Shown in pieces: positions 1 through 6,425 of a stretch of 8,320 bases of DNA. Position numbers and translations under genes: made by a program. The notes beneath the pieces are model-generated. The model made no database searches. It was not told the origin of the DNA and saw only the letters and a list, made by a program, of their open reading frames with translations. The stretch is taken from assembly GCA_011523115.1 (NCBI GenBank), contig WTHO01000214.1, forward strand, positions 1 through 8,320. Reading direction: 5' to 3'. Each line of letters opens with the position of its first letter. Positions within the stretch are counted from its first letter, which is position 1. Source of the stretch: Halieaceae bacterium. GTDB taxonomy: Bacteria > Pseudomonadota > Gammaproteobacteria > Pseudomonadales > Halieaceae.

Positions 1-90
1 GGTAAGAATCGGCTAATACGACCAAAAACTCGGAATGGACTGCGCTAAATCTCGTAAGGGTGCGTATGAACCGCTATAACTTCGGTTTTT

Positions 91-108
91 GGCCATGGAG
101 GCCCCGTT
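91..108 (+). promoter_or_regulatory. Ribosome binding site of the CxxCH protein, inside a small hairpin
   Basis: GGAGG at 97-101 lies seven bases before the ATG at 109, a strong Shine-Dalgarno that decides the start. GGCC at 91-94 can pair with GGCC at 100-103 around a five-base loop, which would cover the last two bases of the Shine-Dalgarno. The stem is only 4 bp, so any effect on translation is inferred. In the rest of 1-90 I see no convincing -35/-10 pair and no gene. Confidence 0.6.
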
Positions 109-1275
109 ATGACAAGGAAATGCAGCCGTATCACAGGATTTTTCACGTGGCTTGCTTTGGGCGCTGCTGGCGCAGCAGCACAGTCGCCCGAAGCGGAGTC
201 TTACTATCGCGACAATATCCACGCTACCGTGACGTCAAAATGTATTGACTGTCACATCGATGGTGGACGGGCAGGGTATACGGGCCTGCTGTTCACCAAC
301 TCGGCGCCCGGCAACCACGATGTGTTCGACGATTTCGTCAATACCCCCACGCCCGGCGCGCGCGCCAATACGGTTTTGTCGAAAATTCGAGGCGCCTCTG
401 GACATGGGGGTGGCGTACAGGTACCTCAGGGCTCAGGGGAATATCAGAAGTTCGAGCGATACATGGAGCTACTTTCAGAAACGCAAAATACATCACCCTC
501 AGTGCCAGGGGCGCCGGTAAGCGTCTCTGCGGTTGCGGACAACCAAAGCGCCACAGTGAGCTTTTCGGCGCCGTCTGACAATGGAGGCGCGGCGATCACG
601 TCTTACACGGCGACCAGCGACCCGGGCGATGTGTCGGGTAGCTGTGCCGCCTCCCCATGCAGCGTTACCGGCTTGACCAACGGCACGGCTTATACCTTCA
701 CCGTGACCGCGACGAATGAGGTGGGGGAGGGGCCCGCCTCAGCCGCGAGTAATGCAGTCACACCTGCTGCGCCGGCGGTGTTTCGGATGGCGTTGGAAGA
801 GCCTGTCAACGGAGAGATTCACTCGGGCGTCGGTAACCTTCGGGGTTGGGCCGTGGCATCGGCTGGTATTATCAAAGTCGAAATTCTCATCGACGGTGTT
901 TATGAGTTTGACGCGCCCTACGGTGCGTCAAGAGGTGATGTGGGTGGCGCTTTTCCCGACGTAGCGGACTCGAAGAACTCTGGGTATTCGCTTGCCTACA
1001 CCTACAGCCTGCTCAGTGCTGGCGAACATTCGATCACGGCGGTAGCGCATTCGGAGCTGGGTGAGACAATCGAAGTGACCAATACGTTTACCGTGGTGAA
1101 ATTTCCCAATCCTTATATCACTGAGCCCAACGCCATTGACTTGAATACGGCGAGTTGTAGCGTGGAAAACGATGAAATCGTGCTCATTGACGCTTTGGTG
1201 GAGGAAGTAATGCATGACGTCACGCTTAAATGGCGCACAGCGGCACAGGGATTCGAGATTATTGAGATCCGCTGA
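109..1275 (+). CDS. Exported CxxCH (cytochrome c-like) protein with FN3 and Ig-like domains
   Basis: Predicted exported protein of 388 residues; its exact function is not recognised. Residues 1-24 form a signal peptide with a basic start, a hydrophobic core and an A-A-A cleavage site before Q25; there is no lipobox. Residues 30-123 resemble the small domains with a single c-type heme site found in large marine bacterial surface proteins: the heme motif CIDCH is at 45-49, and a conserved-looking SGHGGG at 97-102 contains H99, a candidate second ligand. A proline-rich hinge leads to a fibronectin type III domain at about 133-219, with a likely disulfide pair C180/C184. Residues 226-330 look like an Ig-like domain with the pattern LEEPVNG...GWAV...IDG. 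The last 50 residues, including a lone C350, match nothing I know. The protein probably acts in the periplasm or at the cell surface, in electron transfer or adhesion. The start is set by GGAGG seven bases upstream. The gene converges with the recombinase gene, 76 bases away. Confidence 0.85.
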   Translation: MTRKCSRITGFFTWLALGAAGAAAQSPEAESYYRDNIHATVTSKCIDCHIDGGRAGYTGLLFTNSAPGNHDVFDDFVNTPTPGARANTVLSKIRGASGHGGGVQVPQGSGEYQKFERYMELLSETQNTSPSVPGAPVSVSAVADNQSATVSFSAPSDNGGAAITSYTATSDPGDVSGSCAASPCSVTGLTNGTAYTFTVTATNEVGEGPASAASNAVTPAAPAVFRMALEEPVNGEIHSGVGNLRGWAVASAGIIKVEILIDGVYEFDAPYGASRGDVGGAFPDVADSKNSGYSLAYTYSLLSAGEHSITAVAHSELGETIEVTNTFTVVKFPNPYITEPNAIDLNTASCSVENDEIVLIDALVEEVMHDVTLKWRTAAQGFEIIEIR

Positions 1276-1351
1276 TTAGGCGGCGATCGCTGGTGGCGGT
1301 CGGTTTAAAGCGGCGCGATCAACACTGCAGTCGTGCAGACTACCGCTATGC

Positions 1352-2320
1352 CTAAAACTCAATCTTATCCGCCGCTGCACGGTTACGGCGTTTCTGGTGC
1401 CTGAGATAGCGTCTGGTGGTATCTGCGCTGGCGTGGCCGGCCATGTCAGCGGCGGTTGCCAAATCTTCACCATTATCAAGCAGATAGGTAAGAAAGCTAC
1501 GTCTCAAGTCATGCGGCGAGGCTTTATCCAAACCCGCCTGTTTCACGCGTCGGGTAACGATATCGTAGACCCCGCGCGCCGTCAGGCGACGGTCTTCAGT
1601 AATTTGATTCCAGCGGTTGACGGGCCTGAACAGTGGCCCGAACTGCAATCCTGACTCCTCGAGCCAGGTTTTGACCAAATCGATGGTTCTCGGTGGCATT
1701 TCAAGCTCACGCTCCTTATTACCCTTGCCGATAACCTTGATGGATCGATCGCTGAAATTGATCTTGTTGATGTCAATGGTCACCACCTCAGCACGGCGCG
1801 GCCCGCAGCCAAATAAAATGCCCAGTAGCGCGGCATCTCGCACGCCAGCGGCGCCCTCATCATGCAAACAGTGGTCAATCAGGCCCGCAATCTCATCTAC
1901 GTGCAAAGCTCGCCCGACCGCCAGTCTTTGTAATTTGATCGCGCGAATCTGTTCGATCAGACTGAATTGGTGATCGGTCATCTGCTGGTGAAGCATTGCC
2001 TCCCGGGAGATACCTTTGATGATGGATAGATACAGGTTGCGGGTGTTGTCCGAGAGGCCTTTTTGTTTCAGCTTCTCCATGAGTGCCAAGACGGTCGGTC
2101 GGTCCAGTCGGTGCCAAGGGAATGTTTCCGGGGTTTGGTCACAAAGCACTGCGATTTGCTTCATCACTGATCGCGCCGTCGTCCGGCTCGCTTCCGAGCC
2201 TTGCAGCGACGCCAGGTAAAGAGAGGCCGGATTACTGTGGTGTAGCGGCGCATCAGCCCCCACGGTGGTCAGCCAACTGCTGATCGCCTGGTTTGCCGTT
2301 TTATTATGTGGATTAGCCAC
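1352..2320 (-). CDS. Tyrosine recombinase/integrase (XerC/D-like)
   Basis: Site-specific recombinase of 322 residues, close to the usual 300-330 of stand-alone tyrosine recombinases. Residues about 30-115 form the helical N-terminal core-binding domain, and 135-310 form the catalytic domain. All six catalytic positions can be read: R175 in GPRRAE, K199 in GKGNKER, H270 and R273 in HDLRRSF, H296 in GHAS, and the nucleophile Y305 in RRYLRH. The enzyme should therefore be active. The region between the HxxR box and the H/Y box lacks the extra segment typical of integron integrases. The start used is GTG at 2320; no ATG lies in frame before an upstream stop, but a better ribosome site serves an out-of-frame ATG at 2334. 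No excisionase, phage gene or flanking att repeat was found, so whether this is a mobile-element remnant or a resident recombinase is open. The C-terminal end is basic (RHQKRRNR). Confidence 0.93.
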   Translation of the reverse strand: MANPHNKTANQAISSWLTTVGADAPLHHSNPASLYLASLQGSEASRTTARSVMKQIAVLCDQTPETFPWHRLDRPTVLALMEKLKQKGLSDNTRNLYLSIIKGISREAMLHQQMTDHQFSLIEQIRAIKLQRLAVGRALHVDEIAGLIDHCLHDEGAAGVRDAALLGILFGCGPRRAEVVTIDINKINFSDRSIKVIGKGNKERELEMPPRTIDLVKTWLEESGLQFGPLFRPVNRWNQITEDRRLTARGVYDIVTRRVKQAGLDKASPHDLRRSFLTYLLDNGEDLATAADMAGHASADTTRRYLRHQKRRNRAAADKIEF

Positions 2321-2345
2321 AGGCCGCCCCCCATAAGGGTTCCTT
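2318..2345 (-). promoter_or_regulatory. Ambiguous translation start of the recombinase (ribosome site, G6 run)
   Basis: On the minus strand AAGGA (plus-strand 2341-2345) stands six bases before an ATG at 2334-2332, which is ideal spacing. That ATG is out of frame with the recombinase and would give a 21-residue peptide ending at 2269. The recombinase frame itself begins with GTG at 2320-2318, preceded only by a run of six G. One added G, or a -1 shift on the run, would join the ATG to the recombinase frame. Confidence 0.5.
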
Positions 2346-2372
2346 TAACTGACGTAAATATACATTTAAGGA
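2341..2372. repeat. Inverted repeat spanning the recombinase -10 element (candidate operator)
   Basis: TCCTTTAA at 2341-2348 and TTTAAGGA at 2365-2372 are inverted copies matching at seven of eight positions. A shorter inner pair, AAAT at 2356-2359 and ATTT at 2364-2367, sits inside. The outer arms bracket the predicted -10 element and start point. This is the right place for a repressor, or for the recombinase to repress itself. No family-specific operator was recognised. Confidence 0.4.
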
Positions 2373-2385
2373 AGTTATGATACAA
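2357..2385 (-). promoter_or_regulatory. Sigma-70-type promoter for the recombinase gene
   Basis: Read on the minus strand, TTGTAT (plus-strand 2380-2385) is followed after 17 bases by TATATT (plus-strand 2357-2362). These match the -35 and -10 consensus at four and five of six positions with optimal spacing. Transcription would start near 2350 and leave a leader of about 30 bases before the GTG at 2320. The gene therefore probably does not depend on read-through from the oxidoreductase upstream. Confidence 0.55.
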
Positions 2386-2429
2386 CCCCCAAATCGTGAA
2401 GTAGATCATTACAAGGCCTATGAGACACC

Positions 2430-3482
2430 TCACAATGACATATCGATCACCAACTTACCGGTGAATTGCTTCCTTAAAAAACACTCCTGAGCCTCTAGTA
2501 ACGCGTCAAGCGGGAAGCTACGTGCCAACAGGGGCTGTATTGCGCCGAGCTCAATCAAGTCCACGAGCCGCCTGAAAACCCCCTCGTCAAGCACCGTGCA
2601 GCCAAGGAAACGCTGATCCTTCAGGTAGAGCGTTCGCAGGTCCAGATCAACAATCGGGCCTGCAATGGCGCCGGAGACCGCATACCGGCCAAAAGGCCGC
2701 AAAACGTTCAATAATTCGGGCCAATCGGGACCGCCCACAAGGTCAATCACCACGTCGACGGCATTGTCGCCAAGTTGGTGCTGCAGTTGGCTACCGCGTA
2801 TCAGTACCTTGTGGGCGCCGGCATCCAACACCGATTGGTGTTTGGATTCACCGGCAACCGCTAGTACGCGGGCGCCGCGCGCCTTTGCCAGCTGTAATGC
2901 AGCGGATCCCACGCCGCCGGAGGCACCGGTTATTAGCACCGTATCGTTTTCATCTACCTGTGCGCGGGTCAGCATATTCTCTGCCGTCGAGTAAGAGCAG
3001 GGAAAAGAGGCCAATTCCGCGTTAGAAAGTGCTGAATCAATGGGATAGGCGTGTTTGGCGGCCACGGTGACATAGTCTGCAAAGCCGCCGTCACACTCCG
3101 AGCCAATGTACCAGGGTGATTCTAGGCTTTGGCCGGCTGCTTCTCGCAAACAGGGCTCCACCAGCACGCGCTTCCCAATAAGGGCGGTATCAGCGCCCTC
3201 GCCCACCTCAACGACAATGCCGCAAATGTCGGCGCCCTGGATCCGGGGAAACTGTATAGCGCCTCCTCCCCAGCTCGCGTCCTCGGCTTGGCCATCGCCT
3301 TTGGAGTACCAGCCCACCCGGGTATTAATATCCGTGTTATTCAGTCCGGCCGCCCCTACATGAATCAGAACCTCTCCAATACTGGTCTTCGGGGTTGGTG
3401 CGTCAGGTACAAGCCTCAGCATTTCCGGACCACCGTGTCCGATCAGCTGATAAGCTCGCATATGTTCGGGGATCGTCACCAT
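2430..3482 (-). CDS. Zinc-independent MDR-family NAD(P)H-dependent oxidoreductase (quinone reductase-like)
   Basis: Cytosolic medium-chain dehydrogenase/reductase of 350 residues, the normal family length. Residues 1-150 are the GroES-like catalytic domain, with GLNNTDINTR at 46-55 and GADICG at 83-88. Residues about 175-300 form the Rossmann fold, with the nucleotide-binding motif GASGGVG at 186-192 followed by QLAKARGARV. The four-cysteine structural zinc cluster of true alcohol dehydrogenases is absent and the catalytic zinc ligands are not evident, so the protein groups with quinone oxidoreductase/enoyl reductase-like members. The substrate cannot be told from the sequence. The start chosen is the ATG at 3482 with GAGG four bases upstream; an internal ATG at codon 8 is the alternative. 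It is transcribed divergently from the persulfide dioxygenase and lies 109 bases upstream of the recombinase gene on the same strand. Confidence 0.88.
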   Translation of the reverse strand: MVTIPEHMRAYQLIGHGGPEMLRLVPDAPTPKTSIGEVLIHVGAAGLNNTDINTRVGWYSKGDGQAEDASWGGGAIQFPRIQGADICGIVVEVGEGADTALIGKRVLVEPCLREAAGQSLESPWYIGSECDGGFADYVTVAAKHAYPIDSALSNAELASFPCSYSTAENMLTRAQVDENDTVLITGASGGVGSAALQLAKARGARVLAVAGESKHQSVLDAGAHKVLIRGSQLQHQLGDNAVDVVIDLVGGPDWPELLNVLRPFGRYAVSGAIAGPIVDLDLRTLYLKDQRFLGCTVLDEGVFRRLVDLIELGAIQPLLARSFPLDALLEAQECFLRKQFTGKLVIDMSL

Positions 3483-3584
3483 CGGGCCTCGCGTTTAATT
3501 TGCCAAGGTAAGCGCTAGTCAATATGCCATGCTGCCGGTTCATTGGGGGGATGCCGCACAGCAACCCTGATCGACGCGGGCTCG

Positions 3585-3621
3585 CTTATTCCGTAATTGC
3601 CAAACGATATAACCTTATTCC
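3585..3621. repeat. Direct repeat CTTATTCC upstream of the persulfide dioxygenase
   Basis: CTTATTCC occurs exactly at 3585-3592 and 3614-3621, 29 bases apart, about three helical turns. The second copy sits where a -35 element would be for the -10 at 3628-3636. TAATTG also recurs at 3594-3599 and 3633-3638. Paired sites placed this way could bind an activator, but no regulator family is recognised from the motif. Confidence 0.35.
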
Positions 3622-3624
3622 AAA

Positions 3625-3636
3625 TGCTATTATAAT
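3625..3636 (+). promoter_or_regulatory. Probable promoter -10 region of the sulfur operon
   Basis: TATAAT at 3631-3636 is a perfect -10 hexamer. The overlapping TGCTATTAT at 3625-3633 fits an extended -10. No TTGACA-like element lies 16-18 bases upstream of either, so the promoter is probably extended -10 or activator-dependent. Start of transcription would fall near 3641-3643, giving a leader of about 30 bases. Confidence 0.5.
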
Positions 3637-3673
3637 TGAGTAACGACCCAGTACTGAGCTCCGAGATACAGCC

Positions 3674-4573
3674 ATGGCCATGACGGTAAAACACTTTTTT
3701 GACGCTAACACATCGACTCTAAGCTATGTGGTGAGTGACGACGAGACCGCCCACTGTGCCATTATCGACCCGGTGCTGGACCTAGACTACGCCTCGGGCA
3801 CCCTCTCTACGGATTCTGCGGATACCCTGATTGCCTATGTTCAGGATAGTGGCCTCGCGGTCGATTGCATCTTGGAGACCCATATTCATGCCGATCATCT
3901 CTCGAGCGCGCCTTACATTCAGGCGAAGCTCGGTGGAGACATTGCGATTGGTGGCCACATTACCACTGTGCAGCAGACCTTCGGCACGATTTTTAACGAG
4001 GATGGCGGCTTCCGGAGAGACGGCAGTCAATTCGATAGGATTTTGCATGATGGAGATACGTTTGCAATCGGCAACCTTCACGCCGAGGCGTATCACGTGC
4101 CGGGTCACACCCCTGCCTGCATGGCCTATCGTGTCCAGGACGCCCTGTTCGTTGGTGATACGCTCTTCATGCCCGATGCCGGCACAGCGCGCTGTGATTT
4201 TCCCGGAGGTGACGCAAGGGCGCTCTTTGCATCATGTCGGCGCTTGTTATCCCTACCCCCCGAAACAAAAGTATACGTCTGCCACGACTACCAGCCCGAT
4301 GGCCGCGATTTGGCCTTTATGGCGACGGTAGGCGACCATCGAAAGCACAATATTCACGTTGGCGAGGCGGTTTCTGCTGACGAGTTTGTTGCGATGCGTG
4401 AGGCCCGTGACGCCACGTTGGCGATGCCAACGCTGATTCTGCCGTCGCTTCAGGTCAATATGCGTGCCGGCCATCTACCTCCGACGGATGCATCGGGGCG
4501 CTTGTTCTTAAAAGTGCCTGTCAACGCGTTTGGCGGTAAAGACCTTCGCGCATTCACTGCTAACGAACGGTGA
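3674..4573 (+). CDS. Persulfide dioxygenase, ETHE1/Blh-type metallo-beta-lactamase fold
   Basis: Non-heme iron enzyme of 299 residues that oxidises glutathione persulfide to sulfite and glutathione, the second step of hydrogen sulfide oxidation. The metal motif HIHADH is at 70-75, followed by H145 in HVPGHTPA, D162 in GDTLFMPDAG and H204 in VCHDYQP. H70, H145 and D162 correspond to the iron ligands of the ETHE1 family. The segment GTARCDFPGGDA at 170-181 holds R173, at the position of the substrate-contacting arginine in the family. The C-terminal stretch ILPSLQVNMRAGHLPP at 255-270 is typical of the Blh subgroup rather than of glyoxalase II. No rhodanese domain is fused. The start is the ATG at 3674, where GAG eight bases upstream can serve as a weak ribosome site; the ATG at 3680 is possible. 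It is followed after 63 bases by a SulP transporter. Cytosolic location is inferred because no signal peptide is present. Confidence 0.93.
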   Translation: MAMTVKHFFDANTSTLSYVVSDDETAHCAIIDPVLDLDYASGTLSTDSADTLIAYVQDSGLAVDCILETHIHADHLSSAPYIQAKLGGDIAIGGHITTVQQTFGTIFNEDGGFRRDGSQFDRILHDGDTFAIGNLHAEAYHVPGHTPACMAYRVQDALFVGDTLFMPDAGTARCDFPGGDARALFASCRRLLSLPPETKVYVCHDYQPDGRDLAFMATVGDHRKHNIHVGEAVSADEFVAMREARDATLAMPTLILPSLQVNMRAGHLPPTDASGRLFLKVPVNAFGGKDLRAFTANER

Positions 4574-4587
4574 GGTGAAACATTACG

Positions 4588-4636
4588 GGTATGTATTCGT
4601 CTGGCCAACATACCACGAGCTGCTGAGCGGTATACC
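4588..4636 (+). promoter_or_regulatory. Two mutually exclusive hairpins before the sulP start
   Basis: GGTATGT at 4588-4594 pairs perfectly with ACATACC at 4608-4614 (7 bp, 13-base loop). The ATACC half, 4610-4614, can instead pair with GGTAT at 4629-4633, extended by GCT 4619-4621 with AGC 4626-4628 around a four-base loop; this second stem occupies the region just before the GTG start at 4637. The palindrome GGTATACC at 4629-4636 belongs to the same set. The arrangement looks like a translational switch, but this is inferred from pairing only. Confidence 0.35.
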
Positions 4637-6352
4637 GTGAGAGTCGCAAGTTTGATACCGGCCGCAGACTGGTTGCAGGGTTACTCTCGCGATAACCTGA
4701 TCAATGACGGGCTCGCGGCCGTCATCGTGATGATCATGCTCATCCCTCAGTCTTTGGCGTATGCGTTGCTTGCCGGCTTGCCCGCAGAAATGGGCCTGTA
4801 TGCGTCGATCCTGCCCCTCATCGCTTATGCGTTGTTTGGAAGTAGCCGAACCCTCTCTGTTGGTCCAGTCGCCGTAGCCTCTTTAATGACCGCCTCAGCC
4901 GTGGGTTCGGTCACTGCCGGGGGCAATGTCGACTATGCCACTGCGGCAACAACGCTGGCATTGCTGGGCGGCGTCATGCTGATCGTATTGGGTTTGCTAA
5001 AGTTTGGCTTCGTTGCAAACTTCCTGTCGCACCCCGTGGTGTCAGGGTTCATCACTGCCTCCGGGATTATCATTGCACTGGGGCAACTTGGCCCCTTGAT
5101 GGGAGTGTCGATTAAGGGCGACACCCTGCCCCACCTCCTCGAGGATCTTGGCTCACATTGGGTCGATGCTCATGGACTAACGACGCTAATTGGCATGTGC
5201 GCCATCGGTTTTCTGTTGTTTTCGCGCTATGCCCTGACCCCCCTGCTGATGGCTTCGGGCATGTCGGAGCGTGCGGCAAGTTTGTTTGTCCGCGCGGCAC
5301 CTGTCGTCATTATGGTAGTGGTGATTCCCCTTTCTTACCTGCAGGGCTTTGCGGAACAGGGCGTGCCAGTGGTCGGCTCTGTTCCCACCGGCCTCCCTGC
5401 GTTCAGCAAGCCGCACTTGGATTGGGTTTTGTTAGAGGAGTTAGCCATGCCGGCCTTCTTAATCGCCCTGATCGGTTTTGTGGAGTCCGTGTCCGTAGGC
5501 AAAACCTTGGGCGCCAAGAGGCGGCAACGCATCGATCCCAATCAGGAGCTGATCGGACTTGGCGCGGCCAATACTGCAGCGGCTCTGTCGGGCGGATTCC
5601 CGGTCACGGGCGGATTCTCGCGTTCGGTGGTGAATTTCGATGCCGGTGCGGACACGCAAATGGCTTCCATTTTCACTGCAGCCGGTATTGCGCTGGCAGC
5701 CCTGCTGTTAACGCCTGCCCTCTACTTTCTTCCCAAGGCGGTTTTGGCGGCGACAATCATCGTCGCAGTCCTCGCGTTGATCGACTGGAATATCCTGAGG
5801 CTGTCTGCCCGCTTCTCCCGCGCAGATCTCTCCGCGGTGTTACTCACCATACTGGTTACGCTGCTAGCCGGGGTCGAACTTGGCGTACTCACCGGTGTCG
5901 GGGTATCGATTGGATTGCATCTCTATCAAACGAGTACGCCGCACTTTGCAGTCGTTGGGCAGATGCCCGACTCAGAGCACTACCGCAACGAAAAACGTCA
6001 TGACGTCATCACTACCCCCGAGATTCTGTCGATCCGAATCGACGAATCGCTGTATTTCGCCAACGCGGCCTACCTCGAGGATGTGCTATTCGAAGAAGTG
6101 AAGGGTAAGCCCGACCTAAGGCACGTGGTGCTCATGTGCCCCGCCGTCAACCGCATCGACTTGAGCGCACTCGAGGCACTGGAGCGCATTAATGAGCGCC
6201 TCGCGGAGCAAGAGATCACGCTGCATATGAGCGAGGTCAAGGGGCCGGTAATGGACGCACTACAACGCAGCGACTTTTTGCATCATCTGACTGGCCAGAT
6301 CTATCTCTCACAGCACGCGGCAGATCTGGATTTGCGGGGCCGACGCGGCTAA
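4637..6352 (+). CDS. SulP-family anion (sulfate-type) transporter with STAS domain
   Basis: Inner-membrane secondary transporter of 571 residues, the usual SulP length. The N-terminal two thirds hold the multi-span membrane domain, with family signatures PQSLAYALLAGLP at 37-49, GSSRTLSVGPVAVASLMTA at 68-86, FVESVSVGKTLG at 281-292 and the FPVTGGFSRSVVN loop at 321-333. A cytosolic STAS domain follows at about 455-560, with IDLSALEAL at 507-515 at the conserved regulatory loop. SulP members carry sulfate, and some carry bicarbonate or other oxyanions. Next to a persulfide dioxygenase, movement of sulfite, sulfate or thiosulfate is the likeliest role, but the substrate and direction are inferred. 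The start is GTG at 4637, where GAG at 4625-4627 is only a weak ribosome site. No in-frame ATG lies between the preceding stop and this GTG, and the N-terminus aligns with the normal SulP beginning. Confidence 0.93.
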   Translation: MRVASLIPAADWLQGYSRDNLINDGLAAVIVMIMLIPQSLAYALLAGLPAEMGLYASILPLIAYALFGSSRTLSVGPVAVASLMTASAVGSVTAGGNVDYATAATTLALLGGVMLIVLGLLKFGFVANFLSHPVVSGFITASGIIIALGQLGPLMGVSIKGDTLPHLLEDLGSHWVDAHGLTTLIGMCAIGFLLFSRYALTPLLMASGMSERAASLFVRAAPVVIMVVVIPLSYLQGFAEQGVPVVGSVPTGLPAFSKPHLDWVLLEELAMPAFLIALIGFVESVSVGKTLGAKRRQRIDPNQELIGLGAANTAAALSGGFPVTGGFSRSVVNFDAGADTQMASIFTAAGIALAALLLTPALYFLPKAVLAATIIVAVLALIDWNILRLSARFSRADLSAVLLTILVTLLAGVELGVLTGVGVSIGLHLYQTSTPHFAVVGQMPDSEHYRNEKRHDVITTPEILSIRIDESLYFANAAYLEDVLFEEVKGKPDLRHVVLMCPAVNRIDLSALEALERINERLAEQEITLHMSEVKGPVMDALQRSDFLHHLTGQIYLSQHAADLDLRGRRG

Positions 6353-6368
6353 CTAAATCGGCTTACGC

Positions 6369-6397
6369 ATGCGCTCACTGAGTGATTCACAGCGCAT
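6369..6397. terminator. Hairpin between convergent sulP and sohB, possible bidirectional terminator
   Basis: ATGCGCT at 6369-6375 pairs perfectly with AGCGCAT at 6391-6397. An inner alternative, TCACTGAGTGA at 6375-6385, is itself self-complementary. It lies 17 bases after the sulP stop and 29 bases from the sohB stop, a natural place to end both transcripts. Neither strand has a T-run behind the stem, so it is not a canonical intrinsic terminator. Confidence 0.4.
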
Positions 6398-6425
6398 AAC
6401 CTCAGGGATTGTCCGTAGCGAGTAT

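Noticed and set aside
75..80. TATAAC as a -10 element for the CxxCH protein gene
   Set aside because: No -35-like hexamer lies at 15-19 bases upstream, and the sequence left of position 1 is unavailable.
1276..1351. Possible integron attC or phage att site beside the recombinase, including the CTGCA/TGCAG hairpin at 1325-1338 and GATCGC/GCGATC pair at 1285-1320
   Set aside because: The stems are only 5-6 bp, no R/L core boxes could be read, no second copy occurs in the window, and the recombinase lacks the integron-specific segment. No T-run supports a terminator either.
3494..3522. Minus-strand promoter TTGACT-17-ATTAAA for the MDR oxidoreductase
   Set aside because: The -35 is good but the -10 matches only three of six positions, and transcription would begin almost on the ribosome site, leaving hardly any leader.
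3674..4573. Glyoxalase II (hydroxyacylglutathione hydrolase) as the identity of the metallo-beta-lactamase-fold protein
   Set aside because: The DTLFMPDAGTARCDF segment and the C-terminal LPSLQVNMRAG stretch are of the persulfide dioxygenase type.
4574..4636. Earlier start for the SulP transporter, in frame with the open stretch back to the preceding stop
   Set aside because: No ATG, GTG or TTG with a ribosome site occurs in that frame, and the protein from GTG 4637 already begins where the family normally begins.
5158..6003. Long open frame of 281 codons in another frame inside sulP
   Set aside because: It is rich in Cys, Arg and Gly, has no recognisable domain, and lies wholly within a strongly supported SulP gene.
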